The notes: a model not told the origin generated them from the sequence alone. A DNA stretch of 54,232 bases from Pseudomonadota bacterium (GCA_021790335.1 JAJYEE010000019.1:1-54232); one strand, 5' to 3'; positions 1-9,751 are shown, counted from the stretch's first letter. Numbers and translations are program-made.

Positions 1-335
1 TACCCCCACGTAGGAGCACCTAACGCCTAACGCTCACGAGCAGATGCGAATAAAATCAACGGAAGAAGCAGCGGCCCATAAGTCGCCGCCGTTAGGCCAA
101 AGCTGCGCCGTGGAAATCCAGGCTAGGCCGGCTTCCCTTTGGCACGGGGCTGACCCTCCCGCGCTGCACGCCCGGCGGAAGTCGCCGCCGTGAAAACGGC
201 ATCCACCGTTCCGCGGAGATCCGGGACGATGGCGACGGCTTCTCTATTCCAGGAAGACCCCCCAATGCAGGAGCGGCATTTACCTAGAATCAATTCGTTG
301 CTAACTGCGCACGATTACGGCGCCGCGCACAGCTG
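1..335. other. intergenic region downstream of hdrB, no gene seen
   Basis: No convincing coding frame is present. The short open frame starting near 190 has no ribosome-binding site and runs antisense into hdrB. A 13-bp direct repeat, AAGTCGCCGCCGT, occurs at 80-92 and 179-191. Any gene following hdrB on the minus strand would lie outside the window. Confidence 0.5.
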
Positions 336-1253
336 CTACTTTTTTGCCGGTTTCGCGGCAATTTCCTCAAGTCTGGCCGAACGGATGACGTTGCCGTCGA
401 GCCCCGCTTCCTTGGCGCTGCTGCCATAGGCAACTGCCATGAGCTGGCTGTAATAGGTCACCGGGATATGGAATTTGGTGCCATATTTCTTGTTGATCTG
501 ATCCTGATAAACCTCGACGTTCATCTGGCATACGGGACAGGGCGTAACGATCATTTCCGCTCCGAAGTCGTAGGCCGACTCGATGATCTTCTTGATTTGC
601 GCCTGGCTCTTCTCCGGCTCGCTGAACGCGAGCGCTCCACCACAGCACGTAACTTTCTGGTCGTACTTCTCGACCGGTTCGGCACCCATGATCTCGGTCA
701 GCTTGTCGAGATACTTCGGATTCTCGAACGACTCGCCGGCGACTCCGAATGGGCGGTTGGTCTGACATCCGACGTAACCCGCTATTTTGATGCCTTCAAG
801 CGGCTTGACCACCGGCTTGGCAAGCTGCTCATACCCAAAGTCCTCGATCAGCACTTCGACCATGTGGCGTATTTCAACTTCACCCTTATAGTCCATGTCC
901 AGCCCGGCTTCCTTCAGTGCCTCCTTGGTATCAGCCAGCAGCTGCTCGGATGCAGACAGGCGCTCATGGGTCTCTTTCGCCCCGAGCCAGCACGCGGCAC
1001 AGGTGGCGACGATATTCTGGCCTGGATTGTGCTTCTCCGACAATGCGATGTTGCGTGCATTCATCGCGTGACGCGGGAGTTCGCCGCCCTCGGCATAGCC
1101 GATGGAGGCTCCGCAGCAGTTCCAGTCAGGGATCTCATTGAGCTTGATGTCCAGCGTCTTGCACATGGATTCGACAGAAACCATGTAATTGGATGCGGAA
1201 GACTTGCGCTCCGAGGAGCAGCCGGGATAAAAGGAATATTCTTTTTTCGCCAT
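336..1253 (-). CDS. hdrB: HdrB-like subunit, two CCG domains
   Basis: HdrB-like protein of 305 residues. In heterodisulfide reductase this subunit holds two non-cubane [4Fe-4S] clusters and is the thiol/disulfide catalytic site; here it probably terminates the electron path of a Qmo-Hdr complex. Both CCG domains are complete: C12, C46-C47, C85 and C88 in the first, and C163, C203-C204, C239 and C242 in the second. The start at 1253 is preferred over the longer frame to 1295 because AAGGAG lies six bases upstream and the protein then begins directly with the conserved N-terminus (MAKKEYSFYPGC). It is the last gene of the qmoA-qmoB-hdrC-hdrB operon, 10 bp after hdrC. No membrane segment is visible, so it is expected to be cytoplasmic. 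The family is clear; the substrate is inferred from context. Confidence 0.9.
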   Translation of the reverse strand: MAKKEYSFYPGCSSERKSSASNYMVSVESMCKTLDIKLNEIPDWNCCGASIGYAEGGELPRHAMNARNIALSEKHNPGQNIVATCAACWLGAKETHERLSASEQLLADTKEALKEAGLDMDYKGEVEIRHMVEVLIEDFGYEQLAKPVVKPLEGIKIAGYVGCQTNRPFGVAGESFENPKYLDKLTEIMGAEPVEKYDQKVTCCGGALAFSEPEKSQAQIKKIIESAYDFGAEMIVTPCPVCQMNVEVYQDQINKKYGTKFHIPVTYYSQLMAVAYGSSAKEAGLDGNVIRSARLEEIAAKPAKK

Positions 1254-1263
1254 GATACGCTCC

Positions 1264-1887
1264 TTACGACGCAAAACCCTTGCGCCGGTTCTCAATCTCT
1301 TGGGCCTTCTTCAACATCTTGTGGATGTCGCTGGCGCCCTTACACTTGCCGCCACCCAGCAGGCCAAAGGGGTTCAACCGGCCAGTCTTGAGCAACCCGA
1401 GCCCAACGGGCAACATTTCTAGGCCCTTCTTCACGCCATTCGAGAACCCATCCATAAAATAGAGTCCGATCGACAACTTGAGCTCATTCACTCGCCCGCC
1501 CTTGATGATGTTCTGCCAGAATAGCTTGGCGAAGCGACGTGTCGGATTCATCTTCGGCGCAATCCCGAGGCGGTGGGCGTAGTTCGCCAGCCCGTGCATA
1601 ATGTGGGTAATGGGAAGCTCGCGCGGGCAGCGGACGATGCAGTTGTAGCAGGACGTACACATCCACATGGACTCACTCGTCAGCACTTCCTCGCGCTTGC
1701 CGGCACGGACCATCATGAAGATCTCCTGGGGTGGGTGTTCCCAGTACGGCCCGAAGGGACAGGAACCTGAGCACACACCGCACTGCATGCACATCTTTAC
1801 CCAGTTTCCTTCCTCCACGTTCGCCTCGACCTCCTTGAGAAAGTCGTTGCGATACTTCTCCACCATCACCTTGTTAAGCTCGCTCAT
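1264..1887 (-). CDS. hdrC: HdrC-like iron-sulfur subunit
   Basis: Ferredoxin-type subunit of 207 residues that passes electrons between the flavin subunits and HdrB. Two classical [4Fe-4S] motifs are visible: C33, C36, C39, C43 followed by Pro, and C77, C80, C83, C87 followed by Pro. It corresponds to the soluble N-terminal half of QmoC. The membrane cytochrome-b-like half of QmoC is absent, since no hydrophobic helices follow the clusters. The start has AGGAG about six bases upstream. It lies 9 bp after qmoB and 10 bp before hdrB. Replacement of QmoC by HdrC plus HdrB is known from some sulfate reducers and sulfur oxidisers, so this is a recognised variant rather than a truncation. Confidence 0.9.
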   Translation of the reverse strand: MSELNKVMVEKYRNDFLKEVEANVEEGNWVKMCMQCGVCSGSCPFGPYWEHPPQEIFMMVRAGKREEVLTSESMWMCTSCYNCIVRCPRELPITHIMHGLANYAHRLGIAPKMNPTRRFAKLFWQNIIKGGRVNELKLSIGLYFMDGFSNGVKKGLEMLPVGLGLLKTGRLNPFGLLGGGKCKGASDIHKMLKKAQEIENRRKGFAS

Positions 1888-1896
1888 GGTCAGCTC

Positions 1897-4122
1897 CTAG
1901 AACTTCATGGGGCTCAGGCCGATTTTCTGGATCGTTTCAGCCATTTCATTGATGATCTTCGGCGCCCGCTGAATATCGGTAATCGCAACCTCGCAGGTCC
2001 GCACGCGCTCCACTTCGAGTGACATTCCCTTCAGGGTGTCATCGATCTTGCTCATGCGGTAATAGGCCATTTCTGAGCCCTTCACGAAGTGACACTGATA
2101 GTTATCTCCTTTCTGGCAGCCCATAAGTACGACGCCGTCGTAGCCGCTGGTCAATGCGTCGTTGATCCAGATGGTGTTGACGCTACCCAGACAGCGGACC
2201 GGAACGATACGCGCGAATGCGCTGTACTGGATCTTGTTCATCGCAGCCATATCGAGCGCCGGATACGCATCGTTCTCGCAGGCCAGCACCAGGATGCGCG
2301 GCTTCTCGGAAAACTGGTCCGGGATATCCACCGACTTGATCTGGTAGCCCACGGTATCGACAGAATAGTTTTCGAATGAAATGACCCGCACCGGGCAGGC
2401 TCCCATGCAGGTACCGCAGCGGCGACAGCGTGATTCGTTGAACTGGGGATAGCGCTGTTCATCCTCGTCGATTGCGCCGAACGGACACTCCACCGTGCAG
2501 CGTTTGCACTGGGTGCAGCCCTCGCGCCGGAACGTGGGAAAGCTGAGATCGCCGGAGCGCGGATGGGCCGCGCGGCCAAGAGCCGCATTTTCTGCCGCCT
2601 GAATCGCTTTGAGCGCGGCGCCGGTCGCATCTTCGATCGCCTGCTGGGCGTCCATCGGACGGCGCACCGGTCCGCAGGAATAGATTCCGGTACGACGGGT
2701 TTCATACGGGAAACAGATGAAATGCGAGTCGTTGAAACCGTGCTTGAGCAAAGGCAGATCCTTGCCCTGGCGGTAGGTCAGATTGAGAATCGAAACCACC
2801 TTGGACTCGCCACCCTCCTTCTGCCCCTCGACGTTGGGCGCCCCGCCGGCGGTATCAATGTCGACCCCGGAGTTGGCGACCATGCCGGTGGCAAGAACGA
2901 CGAGATCGGCCTTGGCGACAGCGTCGTCATTCAGGATGAGATCCTTGAACTTCACCTGCAGCTCGGCACCTGGGACGACTTCGCTCACTGTGCCCTTGGT
3001 GAAGATCACACCCTTGCGCTGGGCGCTGCGGTAGAAGTCTTCGCCATTGCCCGGCGTACGCAGATCCGTATAGACCACGACCGCGTCCACGTTCGGGTTT
3101 GAGTCCTTGAAGTACATGGCCTGCTTGATGCTGGTATTGCAGCAATGGCCGGAACAGTACGCCAGATGCTTGCCACTTTCGTCGCGCTGGCCGGCACATT
3201 GCACGAACACGACGCTCTTTATTTCCTTTCCATCGGACGGACGCTTGATGGCCGCGCCATTGGCCGCACGTGCAAGCTGCTCGAGTCCTGCCTGATCTAC
3301 GACATCCGGGCTCTTTCCACCGCCGAGCTCTGGCAGCTTCTTGAGATCATAGGGCTCGAAGCCACTCGCCATGATGACGGCGCCGACGTTTTCGGTGCTG
3401 GTTCCACCCGATTCCTTGGAGATGTCGACGCTGAACTGGCCAGGCGCGCCGCTCGTACGGCTGATCGTGGAATTCAGGTGCACCGTGATCCGCTTGTCTG
3501 CCTCGATCTGCCTGACCAGCGCCGGCACTCCGGTTTCCATCGGGTCGGCGTAGGGTTCGTGCGACGGGACGCGCCGGTACAGCTTTGCCGCCCAGCCTCC
3601 GAGCTGCCCGGTCTTTTCGACCAGCAACACCTCGTAGCCGGCCTTGGCTGCCTCGATCGCCGAGGTCATGCCGCTGATGCCGCCGCCCACAACCAGAATG
3701 CGCTTGTTGTTACCGTGGCTTGGGTTGATCTGCGGGATCTGCATCTTCGCGACCTCGGCGCAGCCCATGCGAACATAGTCGGCCGCCATCTCCTGGGTGA
3801 TCTCCTTTGCCTCATCAGTGTCGGGTTGCACCCAGATCACCCCTTCGCGCAGATTGGCACGGGAGATCGCGACGCTGTCGAATCCGAAGGCATCCGTCTT
3901 GGCACGCCGCGAGCAGGCGGCAATAACCACATGGTTGACCCCTTCCTTTTCGATGTCCTGCTTGATCATGGAGATCCCTGCGCTGTTGCACAGAAATTCA
4001 TGTTCGCGCACCACCTGGGCCTTGCCCTCGCGCTGGGCCACGGTCATGAGCTGTGCCGTGTTCAGGCGTTCACCCAAACCGCACCCCTTACACACGTAGG
4101 CACCGATCTTGATGTCTGCCAT
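1897..4122 (-). CDS. qmoB: QmoB, HdrA-like flavoprotein with MvhD-like C-terminus
   Basis: HdrA-like flavoprotein of 741 residues, the second subunit of the quinone-interacting oxidoreductase that exchanges electrons with adenylylsulfate (APS) reductase. The N-terminus carries a Cys pair (C11, C14), and an FAD-binding GxGxxG follows at about 145-151. Two ferredoxin-type [4Fe-4S] motifs lie in the C-terminal third (CTQCKRC and CRRCGTC). The last roughly 140 residues resemble MvhD, the delta subunit of F420-non-reducing hydrogenase, with several Cys. Length and domain order match QmoB rather than plain HdrA. It follows qmoA with a 2-bp gap and precedes hdrC. The N-terminal Cys region and the MvhD-like tail make this assignment stronger than a generic HdrA call. 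Confidence 0.9.
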   Translation of the reverse strand: MADIKIGAYVCKGCGLGERLNTAQLMTVAQREGKAQVVREHEFLCNSAGISMIKQDIEKEGVNHVVIAACSRRAKTDAFGFDSVAISRANLREGVIWVQPDTDEAKEITQEMAADYVRMGCAEVAKMQIPQINPSHGNNKRILVVGGGISGMTSAIEAAKAGYEVLLVEKTGQLGGWAAKLYRRVPSHEPYADPMETGVPALVRQIEADKRITVHLNSTISRTSGAPGQFSVDISKESGGTSTENVGAVIMASGFEPYDLKKLPELGGGKSPDVVDQAGLEQLARAANGAAIKRPSDGKEIKSVVFVQCAGQRDESGKHLAYCSGHCCNTSIKQAMYFKDSNPNVDAVVVYTDLRTPGNGEDFYRSAQRKGVIFTKGTVSEVVPGAELQVKFKDLILNDDAVAKADLVVLATGMVANSGVDIDTAGGAPNVEGQKEGGESKVVSILNLTYRQGKDLPLLKHGFNDSHFICFPYETRRTGIYSCGPVRRPMDAQQAIEDATGAALKAIQAAENAALGRAAHPRSGDLSFPTFRREGCTQCKRCTVECPFGAIDEDEQRYPQFNESRCRRCGTCMGACPVRVISFENYSVDTVGYQIKSVDIPDQFSEKPRILVLACENDAYPALDMAAMNKIQYSAFARIVPVRCLGSVNTIWINDALTSGYDGVVLMGCQKGDNYQCHFVKGSEMAYYRMSKIDDTLKGMSLEVERVRTCEVAITDIQRAPKIINEMAETIQKIGLSPMKF

Positions 4123-4124
4123 GT

Positions 4125-5411
4125 CTAAACCTCCGCCCCCGATACCTTATTGATCACCTGAATGGCCCGCAGCGACGCAGCCGTGGCGCTCTGAACCGCG
4201 CGGTTCACGTCCAGTGCATTGGTGGCACAGCCAGCTCCGAAAATGGCTCCGTTAGCCGCATCGGCCTCGAGAAAACCGCTCGCATCGGCATGTACGCCGC
4301 CGGGAATGCCGCGCGCGTCGACGCTCGGCTCCATGCCGACCGCCAGAACACACAGATCGTGGCGGTTGTCGTAACGGTGATATCCCTCGGTATCCACACC
4401 ATGCAGTATTACGTCGCTGCTCTCACGATCTTCGGTGATGTTCGCCACTTTCGACTTGACAAACTTGACCGTCGGATTGGCCCGGACCTTCTGGTAGAAG
4501 TCCTCAAGGCGGTCGATGGCACGGATATCAATGTAGTAGATCGTCGACTGCGCCTGATCGCCGAACTGCTCGTTCACATAAGTGGACTGTTTGAGTGAAG
4601 CCATGCAGCAAATGCGCGAACAGTGCTTGAGATGATTGCGATCGCGCGAGCCGGCGCACTGGATGAAGGCCACATTCTTCGCTTCCTTGCCATCGGACGG
4701 CCGCACCAGTTTGCCGGCTGTTGGTCCGAAGGGATCCATCATGCGTTCGAACTCGACGCTGGTAATGACGTTGTCATAACGGTCGTAACCGTACGGCTGG
4801 ATCTTTGCGGCATCGTACGGCCGCCAGCCCGTGGCCCATACGATGGCGCCGACCTTGAGCGTCATCGTCTGCTCCTTCATACCCAGATCTATGGCGTCGT
4901 ACTTGCATGCGGCTTTAGCCTTTTCCGCATCGGGAGTGCCGATGATGCTGGAGTCGATCACATAGCGCTGCGGGTAGGCCATGTTAAAAGGAAGATACGC
5001 CGCCTTCATCTTGTTGAGTTTGTAATTGAAGGGGTTGTCGATCTCGGTGCTGACCGCATCGGCGCACGCGCCGCAGGCCGTGCAGTTTTCGTTCACATAG
5101 CGCGGCCTGAGCCGGATGGTCACCGTGTAATCGCCGGCACGGCCTTCGACTTTATCGACTTCGGCCAAGGTCAGCACGCGCAGATGCTTGTTCGCCTTAA
5201 TGCGTCGGAGATTGATCTCCATACCGCAGGTCGGGTGACACAGCTTCGGAAAGTACTTGTAGAGCTGGCTGACGCGTCCGCCCAGCGACGGATTTTTCTC
5301 AACCAACACAACGTCCTTGCCGCATTCAGCGGCTTCGAGGGCGGCGGTCATTCCGCTGATGCCCCCGCCTACGACCAGGATGGTCTCGTTTGTCGCGACT
5401 GCACCGGACAT
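4125..5411 (-). CDS. qmoA: QmoA, HdrA-like FAD subunit
   Basis: Flavoprotein of 428 residues, first gene of the operon. An FAD-binding GGGISG lies at residues 15-20. Cys at 58 and 62, a CTACGAC set at 110-116, and the HdrA-type cluster C252, C264, C268-C269 are visible. In sulfate reducers and many sulfur oxidisers QmoA and QmoB link APS reductase to the quinone pool. No aprBA genes lie in the visible flanks: upstream is the divergent cbbQ, and downstream the window ends. GGAGGT at 5419-5424 precedes the ATG at good spacing. Direction of flow is inferred: sulfite oxidation is more likely than sulfate reduction given the carbon-fixation genes next door. Confidence 0.9.
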   Translation of the reverse strand: MSGAVATNETILVVGGGISGMTAALEAAECGKDVVLVEKNPSLGGRVSQLYKYFPKLCHPTCGMEINLRRIKANKHLRVLTLAEVDKVEGRAGDYTVTIRLRPRYVNENCTACGACADAVSTEIDNPFNYKLNKMKAAYLPFNMAYPQRYVIDSSIIGTPDAEKAKAACKYDAIDLGMKEQTMTLKVGAIVWATGWRPYDAAKIQPYGYDRYDNVITSVEFERMMDPFGPTAGKLVRPSDGKEAKNVAFIQCAGSRDRNHLKHCSRICCMASLKQSTYVNEQFGDQAQSTIYYIDIRAIDRLEDFYQKVRANPTVKFVKSKVANITEDRESSDVILHGVDTEGYHRYDNRHDLCVLAVGMEPSVDARGIPGGVHADASGFLEADAANGAIFGAGCATNALDVNRAVQSATAASLRAIQVINKVSGAEV

Positions 5412-5758
5412 TGACTAACCTCCATCACCTTCGGATCTTCAGGGAACCTGGGCAAGACGCTGAAAAGAACCAGCATTGAATTGGGAGGCTAAACATACTG
5501 TGCTGTCCCGCTCGACGCTACCGTCTGATGCCCATAATCGGATTCAAGTTTTAAATGCCCGGATAGACTGACTATATCAATCATTGGCCGGACACAGCGG
5601 CAAAATCGCACTATTCTCGGAGAACCGGCAGAGGGGCGTCAATCGTTTTTTTCATGCGCTTGGTTTTTTGGCATACTGGCTCCGACGCGTAATGCGCCGA
5701 ATATCGGAATACCTCGCAACCGCGGGGCGCAATACCTGCTCTAATTCTAGGGGAAATC
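5412..5758. other. divergent intergenic region between qmoA and cbbQ
   Basis: About 350 bp, more AT-rich than its flanks, presumably containing the promoters of both divergent operons. On the minus strand, TTGATA near 5580 with downstream AT-rich sequence could form a weak promoter for qmoA. I see no convincing -10 element, operator palindrome or small gene. Confidence 0.4.
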
Positions 5759-6571
5759 GTGGACGCACACGCAGTGAGCACCAAAGAATACCTGGTTAAG
5801 AAAGAGCCCTACTATGAACCGCAAGGCGACGAAATTGCCTTGTTCGAAGCGGCATATCGCAACCAGATTCCGATATTGCTAAAGGGTCCCACGGGTTGCG
5901 GCAAAACGCGTTTCATGGAACATATGGCATGGCGCCTCAGTCGACCGCTTGTCACGGTTTCCTGCCACGACGACCTTACCGCCTCGGATCTGGTCGGCCG
6001 CTACCTCATCACCGCAGCCGAAACCGCGTGGGTAGATGGCCCGCTGGCACGCGCTGTCAGAATAGGCGCAATCTGTTATCTGGATGAAATTGTCGAGGCA
6101 CGCAAGGACACCACCGTCGTGATCCATCCACTGGCGGATGACCGTCGCATTCTGCCGGTGGAAAAGACCGGCGAACTGCTTGAGGCAACTTCAGAATTCT
6201 GCCTCGCCATCTCCTACAACCCTGGATACCAAAGCGTCCTCAAGGATCTGAAACAGAGCACCCGCCAGCGCTTCATCGGAATAGAATTCGGTTACCCCGC
6301 CCCGGACCTGGAGCAGCGCATCATTGTGCACGAGTCCGGCATCGGTCCGGAGATCGCGGAAAAGCTGGTGAAGTTCGCCGGTATGACGCGCAACCTCAAG
6401 GGCAATGGCCTGGACGAAGGGGCCAGCACCCGTCTGCTGGTGCATGCCGCCAAACTGATGGTAACCGGAATCGAACCGCGCCGCGCCTGTCGCGGCGCAA
6501 TTTCCGAGGCGCTCACCGACGACGCCGAGATGCTCGCGGCGATCAACGAGCTGAGCGCATCGCTGTTCTAG
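5759..6571 (+). CDS. cbbQ: CbbQ-type MoxR AAA+ ATPase
   Basis: AAA+ ATPase of 270 residues in the CbbQ/NorQ branch of the MoxR family. With CbbO it forms the CbbQO Rubisco activase, which removes inhibitory sugar phosphates from Rubisco by ATP-driven remodelling. Walker A (GPTGCGKT) is at 43-50 and Walker B (CYLDEI) at 106-111. Length matches CbbQ. The start is GTG at 5759; the next gene, at 6613, is the matching VWA partner. No Rubisco gene is in the window, so the related NorQ (nitric oxide reductase maturation) remains an alternative. The N-terminal sequence and the partner favour CbbQ. Confidence 0.8.
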   Translation: MDAHAVSTKEYLVKKEPYYEPQGDEIALFEAAYRNQIPILLKGPTGCGKTRFMEHMAWRLSRPLVTVSCHDDLTASDLVGRYLITAAETAWVDGPLARAVRIGAICYLDEIVEARKDTTVVIHPLADDRRILPVEKTGELLEATSEFCLAISYNPGYQSVLKDLKQSTRQRFIGIEFGYPAPDLEQRIIVHESGIGPEIAEKLVKFAGMTRNLKGNGLDEGASTRLLVHAAKLMVTGIEPRRACRGAISEALTDDAEMLAAINELSASLF

Positions 6572-6612
6572 TCGGGATCGGCCAGAAAGCCCCGACACCG
6601 CGCCCAACCAAA

Positions 6613-8745
6613 ATGACTCCATCCGCACCGCTCTCCGCGATCGAGCTCGAGGAAAAACTCGACGAGTATCTCGATCCGGTGTTGTCATCGCGTCGCACCG
6701 CCACGGGCCTGGCGGCAATGCTCGCGGAATTCAGCCGCGGCCAGCAGGAATTCGTGCTGCGTTGGATCGGGGTCATCGCCAAGACCAACGCCGAGCTTGC
6801 CTATCAGTTTGCTGCACAGGCACCCGCGGGTCTGCGCCTGATGGACCCGGATGACATCGAATCATGGATCATCCAGGCCATGGATACTTATGACAGAATG
6901 GGTCTTTATCCGGCCAGCGCGGTATTTCACGAGGGCGAGGCCTATGCGGCACGGGTACGTACCCGGGTCAACGGCATGTCGTTCGACGATGTATCGGGAA
7001 TCCTGGAAATCTTTGTGCGCGGATTGTCCGGACGACCGCTCAAACTCGAGCCGGGCGACGAGGTCTATACTGACACCAGCACCCTGTTTCTTCCGTCCGG
7101 CCTGGCCCGCCTTCCTAACAAGGATGAGAATTTCCGCCTGTACAAGGCGATGGCCGCTCATCTGTGGGCACAGACCTGGTATGGAACGTTCCGGTCAGAT
7201 CTGTGCGGGCTGTTCGCAAGCTTTCCAGACCAGGACAGGGCGAAGCAGATTTTTCATGCGCTCGAGACCGTACGCCTGGACGCGCGTCTTGCGGCCGATC
7301 TGCCGGGGCTGCATCGGGACATGCAGAGGCTGCGGGAAGATCTCGATGAAGCTGCCTATCCCGATACATGGCAGGAACAGCTGTGCGCGCTACGCGCACC
7401 GCAAGCTTCGGTTCAAACGACCATCGATGCCCTGAACACATTGTACGGCGATGTTCTGCCGGCTCCAATTTGTTACCAGGGGACACTGCAGGCAGGACGC
7501 GTCGAGCAGGTCATGGCCCAGCGCCTGGCACGCGAGAAGGATCAGCTCCGTGCCGCGCTGGCACGCCTGCTCGATGACAAGGGCCGGCGCACGGAGCTCG
7601 CCGGACTCGAAGGCGAACCGAAGGTCGACTCCGAACGGTTCCGCGTGGAGCGCACGCCGGATCCGGACCAGCCGGGAAAATGGCGCTATGAACTCACCAT
7701 CGACGGTCAGCTTGTGACTCCACCGCAGGACGTCAAGGCAATGATGGACTCCATTGTTCAGGACCTCGGCGATATCCCCGACGATTACCTGGTCGCTGCG
7801 GGAGATGGCAGTTACCAGCGTGACGGCGAGGAAAAGAATCCCGATGACGTCTGGAAAGGGACTTATCACGAGGAGGGGGCCTTTCTCTACAACGAGTGGG
7901 ACTACCGGCGCCAACATTATCGCAAGCACTGGTGCGTTCTGCGGGAGATCGATGTGCATCCGCTTGACGACGACTTCGTCACCCGCACCCGGCAGAAATA
8001 CGCCGCGCCCATCGCCAGTTTACGCAGGTCCTTTGAAGCGCTCCGGGGCGAGGAAAAGCTCCTTAAGAGGCTGAAAAACGGGGACAACATCGATTTCGAC
8101 GCATTGGTCGAAGCCTATGCGGATATGCGTCAAGGCATGGAAATGAGCGAACGCGTGCTCACAAAACTGCACAAGCAGGAACGCAATATCGCCGTTATGT
8201 TCATGGTCGACATGAGCGGTTCCACCAAAGGGTGGATCAACGACGCCGAACGTGAGGCACTTGTGCTGCTGTGCGAGGCGCTCGAGGTGCTGGGCGACCG
8301 CTATGCCATATACGGGTTTTCCGGCATCACCCGAAAGCGCTGCGAGCTCTACCGCGTCAAACGCTTTGACGAACCGTATTCGGATCTCGTGCGGGCACGC
8401 ATCGCGGGAATCAAGCCGGAAGACTACACGCGCATGGGCGTTACCATCCGCCACCTGACCCGGTTATTGAACGAGGTAGAGGCACGCACCAAGCTTCTGA
8501 TCACGCTGTCGGACGGTAAACCCGATGACTACGACGGCTATCGCGGCGACTACGGAATCGAGGACACGCGTCAGGCACTGATCGAGGCGAAGCGCGACGG
8601 GATTCATCCGTTCTGCGTCACTATAGACACGGAGGCGAGAGACTACCTTCCGCACATGTATGGCGCCGTGAACTGGACGCTTATCGACGACGTGCGCAGA
8701 CTGCCGCTGAAAGTCTCGGAAATCTATCGGCGGCTCACTACCTGA
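6613..8745 (+). CDS. cbbO: CbbO-type VWA protein, Rubisco activase adaptor
   Basis: Protein of 710 residues with a C-terminal von Willebrand A domain, the adaptor partner of CbbQ. The MIDAS metal site reads DMSGS at D533, S535 and S537, and a downstream SDGKPDD motif is typical of the CbbO/NorD family. In characterised CbbQO the VWA domain contacts Rubisco while the CbbQ hexamer supplies ATPase activity. It starts 41 bp after cbbQ and has no strong Shine-Dalgarno, suggesting co-translation with cbbQ. NorD is the main alternative name, since the families are hard to separate without neighbours. Confidence 0.8.
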   Translation: MTPSAPLSAIELEEKLDEYLDPVLSSRRTATGLAAMLAEFSRGQQEFVLRWIGVIAKTNAELAYQFAAQAPAGLRLMDPDDIESWIIQAMDTYDRMGLYPASAVFHEGEAYAARVRTRVNGMSFDDVSGILEIFVRGLSGRPLKLEPGDEVYTDTSTLFLPSGLARLPNKDENFRLYKAMAAHLWAQTWYGTFRSDLCGLFASFPDQDRAKQIFHALETVRLDARLAADLPGLHRDMQRLREDLDEAAYPDTWQEQLCALRAPQASVQTTIDALNTLYGDVLPAPICYQGTLQAGRVEQVMAQRLAREKDQLRAALARLLDDKGRRTELAGLEGEPKVDSERFRVERTPDPDQPGKWRYELTIDGQLVTPPQDVKAMMDSIVQDLGDIPDDYLVAAGDGSYQRDGEEKNPDDVWKGTYHEEGAFLYNEWDYRRQHYRKHWCVLREIDVHPLDDDFVTRTRQKYAAPIASLRRSFEALRGEEKLLKRLKNGDNIDFDALVEAYADMRQGMEMSERVLTKLHKQERNIAVMFMVDMSGSTKGWINDAEREALVLLCEALEVLGDRYAIYGFSGITRKRCELYRVKRFDEPYSDLVRARIAGIKPEDYTRMGVTIRHLTRLLNEVEARTKLLITLSDGKPDDYDGYRGDYGIEDTRQALIEAKRDGIHPFCVTIDTEARDYLPHMYGAVNWTLIDDVRRLPLKVSEIYRRLTT

Positions 8746-9161
8746 GCGTACCCCGTGCAACAGCAGGAGACCGCACCGCCTGCCGCACAGTCCTGCACTT
8801 GCAATACAGGCCGATTCTGCCTTGGCGAGCAAGGATGCGGGCCGATCCTGTCGGAAGTCGAGACAACATCTTCGCCTCCGGACCGCCCATTTTTTAGTTT
8901 GAATGCGTGCATCAAGCCGGAACGAGCCCAAGCCTTGTCAACCCAGCCTGTATGCGGCTGTAACCCTTCCCCTTTCAGGCAGCTTGGCCCGCGGTGGGAG
9001 GCTCCGTTTTCCACACCTGCCGAAAATCCGTAGGGCGGCGGCTGGCCGGGAACCGCCGCTGGTGGGGCATCCGATTCGCGGTTTTGGGTCACATGCACGC
9101 GGGTACGGATATTGCCGCTCCCCGCCTTGATCGGTTGCACCTGCGGGCGCAAGATAGATCC
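8746..9161. other. spacer between cbbO and archease, no gene seen
   Basis: About 415 bp with several short frames in all directions, none with a plausible ribosome-binding site, recognised family or steady codon pattern. An imperfect direct repeat, ggccgattctg/ggccgatcctg, lies near 8809 and 8841. No convincing terminator or promoter was found. Confidence 0.4.
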
Positions 9162-9176
9162 ATGGAACAAGGGCGT

Positions 9177-9596
9177 ATGGAAACCCGTTGGGAACATTTC
9201 CCGCACGGAGCGGACATTGGAATACGAGGCATCGGGCGTTCAAAGGATGAAGCCTTCGAACAAGCGGCGCTGGCCATGACTCAGGTCATCACGGACGCGA
9301 AGCGGGTGGCTGTGCGGGAAGCTGTAAATATCACCTGCCAGGCACCTGACGACGAGATTTTGCTCGTGGACTGGCTCAACGCCCTGGTATATGAAATGGC
9401 AACGCGCCACATGCTGTTCAGTCGATTTAACGTGCATGTCGACGACCACCATCTTGACGGCACCGCCTTCGGTGAACACATCGATCGCCAACGCCATCAG
9501 CCGGCGGTGGAAGTCAAAGCCGCTACTTACACCGGCCTTTCTGTAGGACAGAATCCCGACGGGCTATGGGAGGCCCAATGCGTCGTGGACGTGTAG
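9177..9596 (+). CDS. archease, RtcB activator
   Basis: Archease of 139 residues. It stimulates guanylylation of the RNA ligase RtcB and broadens its nucleotide use. The N-terminus ([18 protein letters not shown]) matches the family, whose conserved acidic residues bind a metal at the tip; an HGAD segment and a late AEV-type sheet region are visible. The frame is open back to 8994, but the extra residues look non-coding. ATG 9162 and ATG 9177 are both possible; 9177 is preceded by AAGGG and fits family length. The gene lies 155 bp upstream of rtcB, the usual partner, so the functional link is well supported. Confidence 0.85.
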   Translation: METRWEHFPHGADIGIRGIGRSKDEAFEQAALAMTQVITDAKRVAVREAVNITCQAPDDEILLVDWLNALVYEMATRHMLFSRFNVHVDDHHLDGTAFGEHIDRQRHQPAVEVKAATYTGLSVGQNPDGLWEAQCVVDV

Positions 9597-9751
9597 CCGG
9601 GATTTTTCCAATCTACCGGCGCGACCTTCTGGCCGGCTGCGCGATTGCACCCGGCGATTGCGGAACCGACTGAAGCCCAACCGGACCTGAAACCTTCGAC
9701 AAGCGACAACCGGGGACTCAAAGCTCAGCACCGGCAAGTGCAGGTAAGATC

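Noticed and set aside
3145-4128. 327-codon open frame antisense to qmoB
   Set aside because: Shadow of the qmoB codons; the protein has no recognisable domain.
8903-9130. 75-codon frame upstream of archease
   Set aside because: No family match and no start signal.
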